Shown here: positions 28,081 to 36,682 of the stretch, piece after piece
Numbering within the stretch: the stretch's first letter is position 1
Layout of the letters: the number at the start of each line of letters is the position of its first letter
The notes under the pieces: model-generated
The model's input: the letters and a program-made list of their open reading frames with translations, nothing else
The model's database searches: none
Told to the model about the DNA's origin: nothing
NCBI RefSeq assembly: GCF_002726155.1
Contig: NZ_PBSH01000018.1
Location: 1-64,000 of the forward strand
Direction: 5' to 3'
Source of the DNA: Alcanivorax sp.
GTDB lineage: Bacteria > Pseudomonadota > Gammaproteobacteria > Pseudomonadales > Alcanivoracaceae
DNA: 64,000 nucleotides
Made by a program: the position numbers and the translations under genes

Positions 28081-30789
28081 CTAGAGCGTGGCCTCGCACA
28101 CTGGCAGAGCGCTGGCTCCGGGCATTACCCAGATCGGGCTGCTGAATGCCACCGGGCGACCGGTTTGTGGATCACGGACGCGCAGGAAGTAGTAACTTTC
28201 CTCATTAGTGACCGGCACCAGGGTTTCCACGTGGTTGCCCGTTAAAGTCGCGACTACCGTGTTGTTGCGGGTCACCACTTCCACGATGCCAATAAAGTCA
28301 CCGCCGTCCCGAGTCAGGTTGACCGACAGCGGCAGTTGGCTGCCTGCCGGGCGACGCAAACGGCTACCCATTGGTGCGCCATCCACGGTGAAGGCCATGC
28401 GCAGGTCGTTATAGAACTGGGCCACGGCATAGAAGCGGCGGGCTTGCATGGCTTCGCGTAAATCATCGCGGCTGCGCGAACGGGCCACCAGCACGGTTTT
28501 GGGCAGGTCCGGGTCACCCCATTCGGTATCGTGGTGATCTTCGGAGCCTGCCGCACCCACGTGCCAGCCTTTGTCCAGCGCGTAGGACAGCCAGCTGCCA
28601 CCGGGGCCGCCGGAATCGTACTCTGAGCCTTTGCCAAAGACTTCCAGCCCGACTACACGACGATCTGCTGCCGGCACGTAGCGGAAATCATTGAAGGTGT
28701 AGGCGGGATCGCCACCCAGGGGTTCCACGATGCCTTCAATGGCGTCTTCGCGACCGGGGTGGTTGAACACCAGCAGGGCGTCGTCACCACCACCGAACTG
28801 TGCCGGGTAGCTGAACCACTGCCAGAACAGGCCCATGGAAACGGCATAACCAGGACCCGTTTTGGCGTTGATCACATTGTCTCCAAAGAATAGGTTGATG
28901 TGACCAAAGCGGTCGGAGGTCCATTCGAAACCGCGGAAGGCGGTGAAGTTTTCATCGCTGGCAGCGTCGGCCTGTTCTGCTGTGGCGTCCCACTTGCGGA
29001 AAGAATCGAACGGGACGTCGTCATCAGCGATCAGGCACTGGAAAAAATCTTCAGACAGGCAATCGCCGGTTACCGTCAGGGGAAGCCGCACATTGTCGGA
29101 ATGGTCGGTAACCCCGGTGAAATCTAGACCCTGCGTTTTTACGCGTTCGAACACATCTGAAGGGCGGGAGTTGAGGGCGCCGTCGGAGTAACCGGTGTGT
29201 GCGTGTAATACCCCGATGTATTGTTCAAACGTGCGGCTGTCGTAGGCCGGGGTGCAAGTGTTGGTTGGTGCCTGCGGGGGCAGGGTTTCCAGCACGTATA
29301 GAGGGTCGGTGATTTTCCCCAGCAGGCTGGTGCAACCATCGTCGGTGGGCTGTTCGAAGCAGTGGGCCAGGTCTTCGTCCAGGCTGGCCAGACCGGAGAA
29401 GGGGCAGGCGGGCGAGTTTGGGTTGCTGAAACAGGCGCTGACACTGTCTGGGTTAAGAAGATTGCCAAGGACGGCCAGCGGGCAGCCGCTTTGCAGGGGG
29501 CGGAACAGGCATTCCAGTACGCCGGGTGAGGGTTGCGTGGTGGGTGTGCCTTGCAGGGTGATGTCGCTATATGCTTCTAGTGCACCGTCATTGGCGGTGA
29601 AGCGGAAGGCGAAGGTGGTGGCGATATCCAGCTCGGGTAGCGTTACCGAGGCGGTTGCCTGGCTGGAATCAGTGATGGCCAGAGTCGGAGCGCCATTGTC
29701 CAGTTGAGTCCAGACATAGATGAGCGCATCACCTTCCCGGTCGCTGGCCTCACCAATGAGCTGAATGGATTCGCCGCTGGTGGCCACGCCGGGATCAGCA
29801 TAGGCGTCGTCTACGGTGGGGGCATTATTACCCGGTAGCGGGGAAAGCGTGATGGTGAGGGAGTCGCTGGCTTCAGCGCCCAGATCATCTGTGGCAGTGA
29901 GGGTCACTATCAGGCTGGTTTCCTCGCTGACCTGGGGGGCGGTGAAATGGGTGTTCAGGTCATTCCCGGGCTGGAAGGTCACGGCGGGGCCAGCGGTCAC
30001 CTGCCAGCGTACCGAAGCGATGGAGCCGTCATCGTTGGCGTTGCCAGACAGCATGATTTGATCACCACTGGAGGCAGTCTGGTCGGCCCCGGCATCGACC
30101 ACCGGTAGCGGATTGTTCAGAGTGTTGGTGATCGTCACCGTTACCTGATCCCTGCCTGAGTTGCCGGCACTGTCTTCGGCTTCCAGTTCGAATATCAGGT
30201 TGGTGTTGCTGCTCACCTGGGGAGCTGTGGCCGTCAGCAGGTTCTGGTCGCTGGCGCCGTCGAGAGTGGCGGTAGGCCCTTCAAGCTGGCGCCACTGCAG
30301 GCGTCGAACGGTGGTGCTGCCGGCGGCAGTGGCGCTGCCCTGCAAGGTGAAGAGGGCGGTTTCTTCCACCGTCTGATCCATGCCTGCATCCACCGTGGGC
30401 GCCGTGGTGCTGACTGGCGTCACGGTTAAAGGATGGCGAAGGGTAGTGCTGGCTCCGTCGTCGTCATGCAGCCGAACGACCACGGCGGCGGCAGTATCCG
30501 TGCCGACGGCATCGGCACGGATCTGAATGAAGGCGTCGGTTGTGGCTTCAATAGACAATGGTCCTTCCACGGCCCACTGGATATTGATGACTTCGCCATC
30601 CTCATCACTGACTTGCAGCTGGAAGGTCCTGCTGCTGCCTCCCGTCATGGTACTGTCGCCGGTCAGGCTGCCTGTCGGAGCCTGATTTTCCGGCGTGTTG
30701 GGTGCCGGGCCGGTATTGCTACTGCTGCCACCGCCGCCACAGGCAACCAGTAGAGCGGCCAGTAAGCTGAGAATAACGTTACGCCACAT
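28081..30789 (-). CDS. large lipoprotein with PKD-like repeats and a PHP-type phosphoesterase domain
   Basis: The 902-residue precursor has a lipobox (LLAALLVAC, Cys17) and a glycine/serine linker. Four immunoglobulin/PKD-like domains follow to about residue 440, marked by recurring VDAGADQTxxxGDQIML-type segments and IVTLTATDDLG. A cysteine-rich linker comes next, then a CehA/McbA-type PHP domain from about residue 545: GVLHAHTGYSDG, FTGVTDHSDN, NHPGRED and AAGSEDHHDTEWG are its metal-binding sites. It is probably an outer-membrane-tethered metal-dependent hydrolase with an extended stalk. The ATG at 30789 follows GGGGGAG; the frame continues to 30849 upstream. Substrate unknown. Confidence 0.8.
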   Translation of the reverse strand: MWRNVILSLLAALLVACGGGGSSSNTGPAPNTPENQAPTGSLTGDSTMTGGSSRTFQLQVSDEDGEVINIQWAVEGPLSIEATTDAFIQIRADAVGTDTAAAVVVRLHDDDGASTTLRHPLTVTPVSTTAPTVDAGMDQTVEETALFTLQGSATAAGSTTVRRLQWRQLEGPTATLDGASDQNLLTATAPQVSSNTNLIFELEAEDSAGNSGRDQVTVTITNTLNNPLPVVDAGADQTASSGDQIMLSGNANDDGSIASVRWQVTAGPAVTFQPGNDLNTHFTAPQVSEETSLIVTLTATDDLGAEASDSLTITLSPLPGNNAPTVDDAYADPGVATSGESIQLIGEASDREGDALIYVWTQLDNGAPTLAITDSSQATASVTLPELDIATTFAFRFTANDGALEAYSDITLQGTPTTQPSPGVLECLFRPLQSGCPLAVLGNLLNPDSVSACFSNPNSPACPFSGLASLDEDLAHCFEQPTDDGCTSLLGKITDPLYVLETLPPQAPTNTCTPAYDSRTFEQYIGVLHAHTGYSDGALNSRPSDVFERVKTQGLDFTGVTDHSDNVRLPLTVTGDCLSEDFFQCLIADDDVPFDSFRKWDATAEQADAASDENFTAFRGFEWTSDRFGHINLFFGDNVINAKTGPGYAVSMGLFWQWFSYPAQFGGGDDALLVFNHPGREDAIEGIVEPLGGDPAYTFNDFRYVPAADRRVVGLEVFGKGSEYDSGGPGGSWLSYALDKGWHVGAAGSEDHHDTEWGDPDLPKTVLVARSRSRDDLREAMQARRFYAVAQFYNDLRMAFTVDGAPMGSRLRRPAGSQLPLSVNLTRDGGDFIGIVEVVTRNNTVVATLTGNHVETLVPVTNEESYYFLRVRDPQTGRPVAFSSPIWVMPGASALPVCEATL

Positions 30790-31008
30790 GATCAGGATCT
30801 CCCCCATTAAAAACGCGCCGATGCTGACGGGTGGGTATGAACAAACCATGACGGCAAAAATGGCGTGGCTTACGCAAGGTTACAAAACAGGGTCGGGTAG
30901 GCTATTTTCGGGCAAAACAGTGCTTGAACGGGTAAAAAGCGATAACAAAAAACAGGCAATTCAAAATGTTGTTCAGGCTGCCAGGGGCAACATAGAGAGG
31001 GATTTCTG

Positions 31009-31398
31009 TCAGGAATATTTCAGTGGTTTTTTGCCCAGCAAAAAGAGCAAGGCGTTACGGCAGGCTTTGAGGATAGGATAAAGAAAGCGAGACAATGAGC
31101 GAGACCGGAACAGTTGTGCATTGATCCGATTGAAAAGGCCGCTACCGCTGCTCAGTAGCGCCATATGATGGATGGCATCGGCACCATGAAAGTAGCGGCC
31201 GTTAAATATCAGAACCATGCCGTCATCGAGGGGCATGTTCCGCTGCTGCATCTGCAGCACCCAGCTCGGTGCTTTACGTGCATCAATGAGGTGCAGGGTG
31301 CCCACGGTGTCGCGAAAGCGAACAAAGCGCACATAGTTTCGGCAGGCAGGACATTCGCCATCGTAAATCAGATAGGTGTCGTGTGGATCAGGGATCAT
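31009..31398 (-). CDS. DCC-family (DUF393) thiol protein
   Basis: The 129-residue protein belongs to the DCC family, named for its N-terminal DxxCxxC motif: here YDGECPACRN with Cys16 and Cys19. These proteins have a thioredoxin-like arrangement and are annotated as predicted thiol-disulfide oxidoreductases. There is no signal peptide. Its ATG overlaps the stop codon of the upstream membrane protein (ATGA), fixing both start and operon. In other genomes DCC genes often adjoin HTTM-type membrane proteins. Here the cluster also has a small two-cysteine secreted peptide, so a role in its oxidation or modification is conceivable but is inference. Confidence 0.82.
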   Translation of the reverse strand: MIPDPHDTYLIYDGECPACRNYVRFVRFRDTVGTLHLIDARKAPSWVLQMQQRNMPLDDGMVLIFNGRYFHGADAIHHMALLSSGSGLFNRINAQLFRSRSLSRFLYPILKACRNALLFLLGKKPLKYS

Positions 31399-32318
31399 GG
31401 GGAATAGACCAAGAGGCTCAGCCACGGAAATTCATAGACACAAAGTAACAGGAATAATCCCAGGTAGCCCAGCCTTAAGCCGGCCACCTCGTTGGGCACC
31501 AGGCAGTACCCCCAGATGATGATCAGCCAGCCAAAACCAATAACCGGTGCTACAGCGTAAACAGGAATGATAAACGCCATCAGGAGCAGGTGTTTGAAAA
31601 TTTCACCGCGACGAGAGAGCGGCAACAACAACATGATGGCAATGGCAATCTGGTCTATGTAGTTGACCCAGGTAATGATTAAAGCCAGACGATGAAGCGC
31701 CTCGGAACTGTGCAGTGTGGCGGTGGCTTGATCGGCCAGTAAGGGATCGAGGGCTCGCACATAGAGCTGGCGGTTTTCAGAAAAAAGCTCAGCTTCCATG
31801 CCGGTTACCAATGATCCAAGGGCACTGAAGCGGCTATCTGTCATGAGAATAAACTCAAAGAAATCGCCACTCAGGTAATCCGGAGAGAGGGTTTTCTGTA
31901 CCACGGCCATGACCATGGTAAAGAAAAGTAGATAGCGAGCGCAGCGCCTCAGAAAAGCCGGGCGATCAAGCCCGTTGTCGAATGCCAGGAACAGGCTGAA
32001 CACCCAGTAGCAGAGCAGGTATTTGTGGTTGTCCGCGTGGGTCCAATTCAGCCACAGGGCTGCGGTACTGAACAGGAAGACCACAAACCAGAACGGGCCT
32101 TGCCGCAGCAGGGCTGGCCAGACCAGGTAACTGATGACCAGCAGCTGGAAGGGAATGGCGAAATAGACATGGGGGAATCCATGAAAGATGAGGATACCCA
32201 GGGTTAACGCCCCGACGACAGCAAGAAAATCCTGCTGCTCCCGGCCACACAACTTTTCCAGTAGCGGTGACTTGAGAGTGGTGCTCAGTCGCTGATAAAT
32301 AGTGTCAGGATTTAACAC
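31395..32318 (-). CDS. polytopic membrane protein, possibly HTTM/SdpB-like
   Basis: The 307-residue protein has about eight hydrophobic segments (for example ALTLGILIFHGF, FQLLVISYLVWPALL, FWFVVFLFSTAALWL, IAIAIMLLLPL and VIGFGWLIIIWGYCLV) and short basic loops. In the middle, LSPDYLSGDFFEF sits where HTTM proteins have their conserved loop. HTTM is the domain of vitamin-K carboxylase-like and SdpB proteins; this assignment is tentative. Its start overlaps the preceding gene by 14 bases and its stop overlaps the DCC gene by 4, so the three are tightly coupled. Confidence 0.65.
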   Translation of the reverse strand: MLNPDTIYQRLSTTLKSPLLEKLCGREQQDFLAVVGALTLGILIFHGFPHVYFAIPFQLLVISYLVWPALLRQGPFWFVVFLFSTAALWLNWTHADNHKYLLCYWVFSLFLAFDNGLDRPAFLRRCARYLLFFTMVMAVVQKTLSPDYLSGDFFEFILMTDSRFSALGSLVTGMEAELFSENRQLYVRALDPLLADQATATLHSSEALHRLALIITWVNYIDQIAIAIMLLLPLSRRGEIFKHLLLMAFIIPVYAVAPVIGFGWLIIIWGYCLVPNEVAGLRLGYLGLFLLLCVYEFPWLSLLVYSP

Positions 32319-32856
32319 GGCAGCCCTCCGCGCTATTCCAATGGGCGCTGCCCAGAGGGACGCGGGTAAGGGTGCCGGTGGGCACGTCGAGCAAGGTTTT
32401 CCATGCTGCCAGCTGTATGTCAGTTACGGTCAGGGGCTGATGGCTACTGGTTTTGTCTCCGGAAAGGCCGGCAACAGCGTAGCTGCGCAAGGTCTGATCA
32501 TTCAGGGTCACGGTTCGCACCGTGCCGCTGGGGAGCCACACTTTATTGGCGGCATAGCGACAAAGGAACAGCAGGTTCTCTGCTGTTGGCATGGCGTTGA
32601 AATGAGCCAGTGGCCGACCCAGGGCCTGGTTGTTGGCAATAAATGATTGCTCTGGTGTTTCAAGCATGATCGACACTACCCGGGTGCCGGGGGCATCCTG
32701 GGTGGCGAACATACCCATTCCGCCGCCTTTCCATTGCGACAGATCGTTATAGGTGACGTGGTAGAAGTGGTTGAAAAGAATCGCCAGCGAAGCCGCCACC
32801 AGCAAAAGGAAAAGGCGTACTTCCGCATATTGGCTGCTGGATAAGAACTGTTTCAT
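32305..32856 (-). CDS. membrane-anchored protein with WKGGGMGMF motif, possibly SdpA-like
   Basis: The 183-residue protein has a single N-terminal membrane helix (about 13-30, VRLFLLLVAASLAILF) and an extracytoplasmic domain. A striking WKGGGMGMF motif at 42-50 stands soon after the helix, followed by mixed beta-strand sequence and no cysteines in the first 85 residues. I do not know a characterised homologue; an SdpA-like role is suggested only by the topology, the position between a secreted peptide and a polytopic protein, and the aromatic/glycine motif. The ATG at 32856 directly follows the intergenic hairpin, and the frame extends upstream without support. Confidence 0.65.
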   Translation of the reverse strand: MKQFLSSSQYAEVRLFLLLVAASLAILFNHFYHVTYNDLSQWKGGGMGMFATQDAPGTRVVSIMLETPEQSFIANNQALGRPLAHFNAMPTAENLLFLCRYAANKVWLPSGTVRTVTLNDQTLRSYAVAGLSGDKTSSHQPLTVTDIQLAAWKTLLDVPTGTLTRVPLGSAHWNSAEGCRVKS

Positions 32857-32866
32857 CTTGATTAGG

Positions 32867-32890
32867 CGGGCTGCCCAAGCGGGCAGCCCG
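32867..32890. promoter_or_regulatory. hairpin between the peptide gene and its downstream genes
   Basis: CGGGCTGCCC and GGGCAGCCCG form a stem of at least 9 bp with a loop of about 4 bases that fills most of the 40-base gap. There is no T-run on the minus strand. A processing or attenuating stem that keeps the first gene more abundant than the rest would fit, a common layout behind precursor-peptide genes. Confidence 0.5.
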
Positions 32891-32896
32891 TAGAGA

Positions 32897-33067
32897 TCAA
32901 CCGGCCTTGTCCAGCTCGGATTGCAGTTCAGATGTTTCTGACTCGGAACAGCTGGCCCAGATGCTGCTGCATTCAGCACGTGCTTCTTCGACCAGGGGTA
33001 CTTCAGACACAATGGCGGCACCGGCAAAAATAGCCAGCGCCAAGGCGGCGTAGGTGAGTTTTTTCAT
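32897..33067 (-). CDS. small secreted peptide precursor with two cysteines
   Basis: The 56-residue product has a clear signal sequence (MKK, then ALALAIFAGAAIV) and a possible signal-peptidase site after ARA at residue 31. That would leave a 25-residue acidic peptide with Cys33 and Cys40 (CX6C) that could form a disulfide. It is first in a cluster with a WKGGG-motif membrane protein, a polytopic protein and a DCC thiol protein. Its ribosome site (GGGGAAAT) lies just upstream. The role is unknown: a bacteriocin-like or signalling peptide is possible, and so is a structural peptide. Confidence 0.7.
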   Translation of the reverse strand: MKKLTYAALALAIFAGAAIVSEVPLVEEARAECSSIWASCSESETSELQSELDKAG

Positions 33068-33278
33068 CACGATTTCCCCTATTAGATAAGTGTTCAGGCA
33101 ATGCAGAGGCAATTATGGCGCTTGCCACCAAGCCAGGACATACCTCAAATGGGGGTAATGTGTATGCGGGTTGTGTCAAAAGGTGCTGATTGGCAAGAGA
33201 TTCATGGGGCGCTTGCTGCGTAAGGGAAGCGGCCGGGCGGGTAGGTATAATTGTTATCGGCGAGAGATGGCCAGATAC

Positions 33279-33306
33279 AAAAAAGGCGCCACGAGGGCGC
33301 CTTTTT
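33279..33306 (-). terminator. terminator of the cold-shock gene
   Basis: GGCGCC (33285-33290) pairs with GGCGCC (33296-33301), flanked by A6 on the left and T5 on the right. On the minus strand the T-run follows the stem, about 20-40 bases after the cold-shock stop codon. The symmetric flanks would also stop plus-strand transcription. Confidence 0.85.
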
Positions 33307-33321
33307 CACTGGAACGATCGC

Positions 33322-33528
33322 TTACAGAGCGACGATGTTCTCAGCCTGCGGGCCTTTCGGGCCCTGGGTCACGGTGAACTCAACCGCTTGGCCTTCAGCC
33401 AGGGTTTTGAAACCGGAACCGGTGATGGCGCTGAAGTGAGCGAAAACGTCTGGGCCGTTTTCCTGCTCCAGGAAACCAAAACCTTTTGCTTCGTTGAACC
33501 ACTTAACGGTGCCTTTAACTGTAGACAT
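33322..33528 (-). CDS. cold-shock protein, CspA family
   Basis: The 68-residue protein is a single cold-shock domain with the RNA-binding motifs KGFGFLEQ (RNP1) and DVFAHFSAI (RNP2). It binds single-stranded RNA or DNA and acts as an RNA chaperone. It opens [16 protein letters not shown], the family N-terminus. The leader upstream of 33528 (to about 33700) is AT-rich and may hold the long 5' untranslated region typical of cold-shock genes. It lies beside, but is separately terminated from, the peptide cluster. Confidence 0.95.
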   Translation of the reverse strand: MSTVKGTVKWFNEAKGFGFLEQENGPDVFAHFSAITGSGFKTLAEGQAVEFTVTQGPKGPQAENIVAL

Positions 33529-33837
33529 ATCTCTAATCCTGAAAAATGAAGTTTTGCCTTTTACGGCGGGTGTAGCTGAAAAACGGAGACTTGGACTTCA
33601 GAACTGCAGGACGAGTTATACAATGTAAACAACGAAATGGAGTACGTGATTCAAGCGCGATCTTTTAGCTGGGCCAGAACATAACCGTATTATCCCTCCG
33701 TGTACAGCTAAATCGTATCTGATTGACGTCCGGTAAGGGCTACCAGCGCTGATTGGGGGTGTGGCCCGCCCATGGCGGGGCGTGGCGAGAGCTGGTGGAG
33801 TGCTATGCTGGCGGTATCTAGCCAAAGAGAATCCGTC

Positions 33838-34401
33838 GTGCCTCCATTGACCTGGCTCAACAGAGCCCGTCCACAGAAATTGCCCTTCCGACGCCGTGTC
33901 ACCCGCGCCGCCGTGGCGCTGATTTATCGCGGGGGAATAACGGAGGGGGAGTTATTCTTTATCCAGAGGGCGCATCGGCCCGGGGACCCCTGGTCTGGTG
34001 ATATGGCGTTTCCCGGTGGGCGCCTGCAAACCGGGGATACCTCCAGCCGGGACACCGCCATGCGTGAAACGGCGGAAGAAACCGGGCTGGACCTGTACCA
34101 GAGTGGGCACTACCAGGAGCGCCTGACCGACCGGCTGACTCGCCACCACAGCCGCTGGCGGCCCATGGTGGTCACGCCCCATGTATTTGCCTGGCAAGGC
34201 GACGACGCGCTGCGCCTGAACCACGAAGCTCGCCACGGCGTATGGATTCCGCTGGACTATCTGAGCAACCCTGATAACCACAGTACGCTTACCCTCCGCA
34301 CGCCCGTGGGGCGGGTTACCCTGCCGTGCAGCCGTTATCAGGGCTACTGCATTTGGGGGTTGAGTTACCGAATGATGGTGGAGTTTTTGGAACGGCGGTG
34401 A
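33838..34401 (+). CDS. Nudix hydrolase, NudL/CoA-pyrophosphatase-like
   Basis: About 188 residues from the GTG start. The Nudix box is GGRLQTGDTSSRDTAMRETAEETGL, where the usual first Glu is Asp, as in some CoA-pyrophosphatases (NudL type). The approach AHRPGDPWSGDMAFPGG is also NudL-like. It should hydrolyse a nucleoside diphosphate linked to another group; CoA or NADH derivatives are candidates. The start is uncertain: the GTG at 33838 has an AAGAGA site 6-10 bases upstream, while an ATG at 33805 and one at 33772 are in the same frame; TGCTATGCT near 33802-33810 resembles an extended -10 promoter element. Confidence 0.8.
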   Translation: MPPLTWLNRARPQKLPFRRRVTRAAVALIYRGGITEGELFFIQRAHRPGDPWSGDMAFPGGRLQTGDTSSRDTAMRETAEETGLDLYQSGHYQERLTDRLTRHHSRWRPMVVTPHVFAWQGDDALRLNHEARHGVWIPLDYLSNPDNHSTLTLRTPVGRVTLPCSRYQGYCIWGLSYRMMVEFLERR

Positions 34402-34509
34402 GGGCGTGTGGTTTGGGGGTGGCTTCCTGAAGGATGAATGCTTTCTGATTGGCGTAAATGAGCCGCAGGGCGGAAACTCCCTAAGGAACCTCCGCCTGTT
34501 GAGCCAGCC

Positions 34510-35439
34510 TTATCCTTCCGGGCGCGTTGCTATTGCTGGTGCGTTTTCCTTGGCTTGTTGGTTCTGCGCTTCCGGGCGTTGCCACTCCGGTGCTGCCCAA
34601 AGGTGTTTTAGTCTCAGCCACAGCGGTCCTGGCTTCGTCATGTCTCGGAACAGGGCGATGAACTCGTGCAGGGTCAGCGTGATCGGGTTGTAGCTGTGGA
34701 TCTGGCGCGTGATGCCGTATTCCGGGGGCAGATCTTCCCGCTCTTCCACGAAGGTGCCGAACAGTCGATCCCAGATAATGAAGGTGCCGCCGAAATTGCG
34801 GTCGATGTATTCCGGGTTACGGCCGTGATGCACACGATGGTGTGACGGCGTGTTGAAGATAAATTCAATCGGCCGTGGCAGCTTCTTGATCCACTGAGTG
34901 TGTATAAACCACTGGTAAGACAGGTTGGCTGCCAGGGCAAACAGACCCCAGGCTGGCTCAAAGCCCAGCAGGATGGCTGGCAGGAAAAAGATGAACAGGC
35001 CGCTGAACGCATACAGGGTGCTTTGCCGTCCGGCGGTGGTGAAATTCATGTGCTCCGAGGCATGGTGCACCACGTGGGTGGCCCAGAACCAGCGCACCTT
35101 GTGGGCGGTCACGTGGTACACATAGAACAGAAAATCCACCAGCAAAAACAGCAGCGCAAAGCTCAGTGGAGTGATGGCAATATCCATCAGTCGGTAGCTG
35201 TACACCCAGTCCAGAATGGCGAACACGAACAGGGCATTCACCACCACTTCCAGCAGCACATAACTGGCCCCCAGCGTCATGCTCGCCGCGGAATCCTTGA
35301 GGTTGTAAAGGCCGGTGCCGCGAAAACGCCAGGCCTCGACCACAATGGTCAGGCCGAACAGGGGCATCATGGCTACCAGTAGCAGTTCCTTGATGTCGGC
35401 GTTCTGGTAGGTGGTGATGGCGAAATCGATGGGGCTCAT
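34510..35439 (-). CDS. sterol desaturase / fatty-acid hydroxylase family membrane protein
   Basis: The 309-residue membrane protein has at least four helices (LLLVAMMPLFGLTIVV, VLLEVVVNALFVFAIL, FALLFLLVDFLFYVYH and LYAFSGLFIFFLPAILL) and the histidine clusters for a di-iron site: HVTAHK, HVVHHASEH and HHRVHHGRN. It should hydroxylate or desaturate a lipid substrate with oxygen; bacterial members act on sterols, carotenoids or alkylglycerols, so the substrate here is open. The ATG at 35439 follows GGAGATG. It is divergent from an AraC-type regulator gene 103 bases away, which may control it. Confidence 0.88.
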   Translation of the reverse strand: MSPIDFAITTYQNADIKELLLVAMMPLFGLTIVVEAWRFRGTGLYNLKDSAASMTLGASYVLLEVVVNALFVFAILDWVYSYRLMDIAITPLSFALLFLLVDFLFYVYHVTAHKVRWFWATHVVHHASEHMNFTTAGRQSTLYAFSGLFIFFLPAILLGFEPAWGLFALAANLSYQWFIHTQWIKKLPRPIEFIFNTPSHHRVHHGRNPEYIDRNFGGTFIIWDRLFGTFVEEREDLPPEYGITRQIHSYNPITLTLHEFIALFRDMTKPGPLWLRLKHLWAAPEWQRPEAQNQQAKENAPAIATRPEG

Positions 35440-35542
35440 GAAGCATCTCCCTTGGGTGAAGAGCAAAGGTCACAGGGGCATGCTAGGCAATGGCGCGGGC
35501 CATTAATTGACGAATCATGCCGGCTTGTTATCTAATCGTGCC

Positions 35543-36550
35543 ATGAGCGCAATCTACCCCGATCCCTCCGCCATCCGCGTCAACGGCTCCTACGTGCGGG
35601 TGCTGCTGGACTGGCTTGACCAGCAACAGTTGTCCGCTCCGACCCTGCGGGCGGCGGTATCGCGGCTAGCTCCCGGTGAGCAGGTGCCGTTAATTCAATG
35701 GCTTGACTTGCTGCGCCGGGCTCATGCCGTCAAGCCAGGGGATGGGCGCGGTCTGGAGATCGGCGCCTGTATCACTATTGGGCATGTGGGGGTGCTGGGT
35801 TATCTGGTGCAGGCCAGCGATAACCTGGGCCAGGCGCTGTATGCCTACCAGCGCTTCGAATCCCTGTTCTATGGGATACGCATGGCAGAAGTAGTCATAC
35901 GGGGGGATCAGGCAGAGATCGGTTGGCCCAGGTTTGGCGGACTCAGTTTGGGCCTGCTGATGGATGAAACGGCCATTTCGGCGCTGATCAGCTGTCTGCG
36001 CAAGATCGTGCCCGATGCGCCCAACCCGGCGGAAGTGACGTTCTCGGCACCGGCCCCCGAGAAGCCGGAGGTGTACGAGGCCTTTTTTGGTTGCCCGGTG
36101 CGTTTCTCGGCGCCCTATGTGTCGGTCCGCTTCCCGGCGGAGTACCTCAGCATTCCCTTGTCCACCGCGAATCCGGCATTGCGGCAGATCCTCGACCGCC
36201 AGTCCGTGGCCCTGGCCAATGCGCTGCCGGGCAGCGACCCGTTTGCCTTCCAGGTACAACAGGTGTTCCTGAGGTTGCTGCCGGATGCGCGGGTCTCCTT
36301 GAAAGCCGTAGCCAGCGAAATGGCCTTGTCTGTTCGCACCCTGCAGCGCCGGCTCACCGCCAGCGGTCAGACTTTCCAGGGTCTGCTCGATCGCACCCGC
36401 GAGGAGCTGGCACAAAGTTACCTGCGCGACCCGTCCCTGTCCCTGTTCGAGATCACCATGCTGCTCGGCTTTGCGGAGCAGAGTTCGTTTAATCGGGCGT
36501 TCAAGCAGTGGGTGGGCGTGTCGCCGGGGGAGTGGCGGGAGGGGAATTAG
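35543..36550 (+). CDS. AraC family transcriptional regulator
   Basis: The 335-residue protein has an N-terminal ligand-sensing domain of the PF12625-type (about 25-205) and a C-terminal AraC helix-turn-helix pair (VSLKAVASEMALSVRTLQRRL and LFEITMLLGFAEQSSFNRAFKQW). Such proteins respond to metabolites such as amino acids or lipids and activate neighbouring genes. It lies divergent from the sterol-desaturase gene. The ATG at 35543 opens the conserved part; I see no strong ribosome site there, so the start is less certain than the identity. Confidence 0.9.
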   Translation: MSAIYPDPSAIRVNGSYVRVLLDWLDQQQLSAPTLRAAVSRLAPGEQVPLIQWLDLLRRAHAVKPGDGRGLEIGACITIGHVGVLGYLVQASDNLGQALYAYQRFESLFYGIRMAEVVIRGDQAEIGWPRFGGLSLGLLMDETAISALISCLRKIVPDAPNPAEVTFSAPAPEKPEVYEAFFGCPVRFSAPYVSVRFPAEYLSIPLSTANPALRQILDRQSVALANALPGSDPFAFQVQQVFLRLLPDARVSLKAVASEMALSVRTLQRRLTASGQTFQGLLDRTREELAQSYLRDPSLSLFEITMLLGFAEQSSFNRAFKQWVGVSPGEWREGN

Positions 36551-36682
36551 GCGCGGCTCCCTCTTTCCTGATTGTCCTCCAGAGAGTTGAGAGCCCGTTG
36601 CCGGGAGGCCTTAAAGTTGCCGTGGATGCAGCGTGAGAGCCCGTTCTTGGACGCACTGCGTGCCTGATGGGTTGGAGAGACA

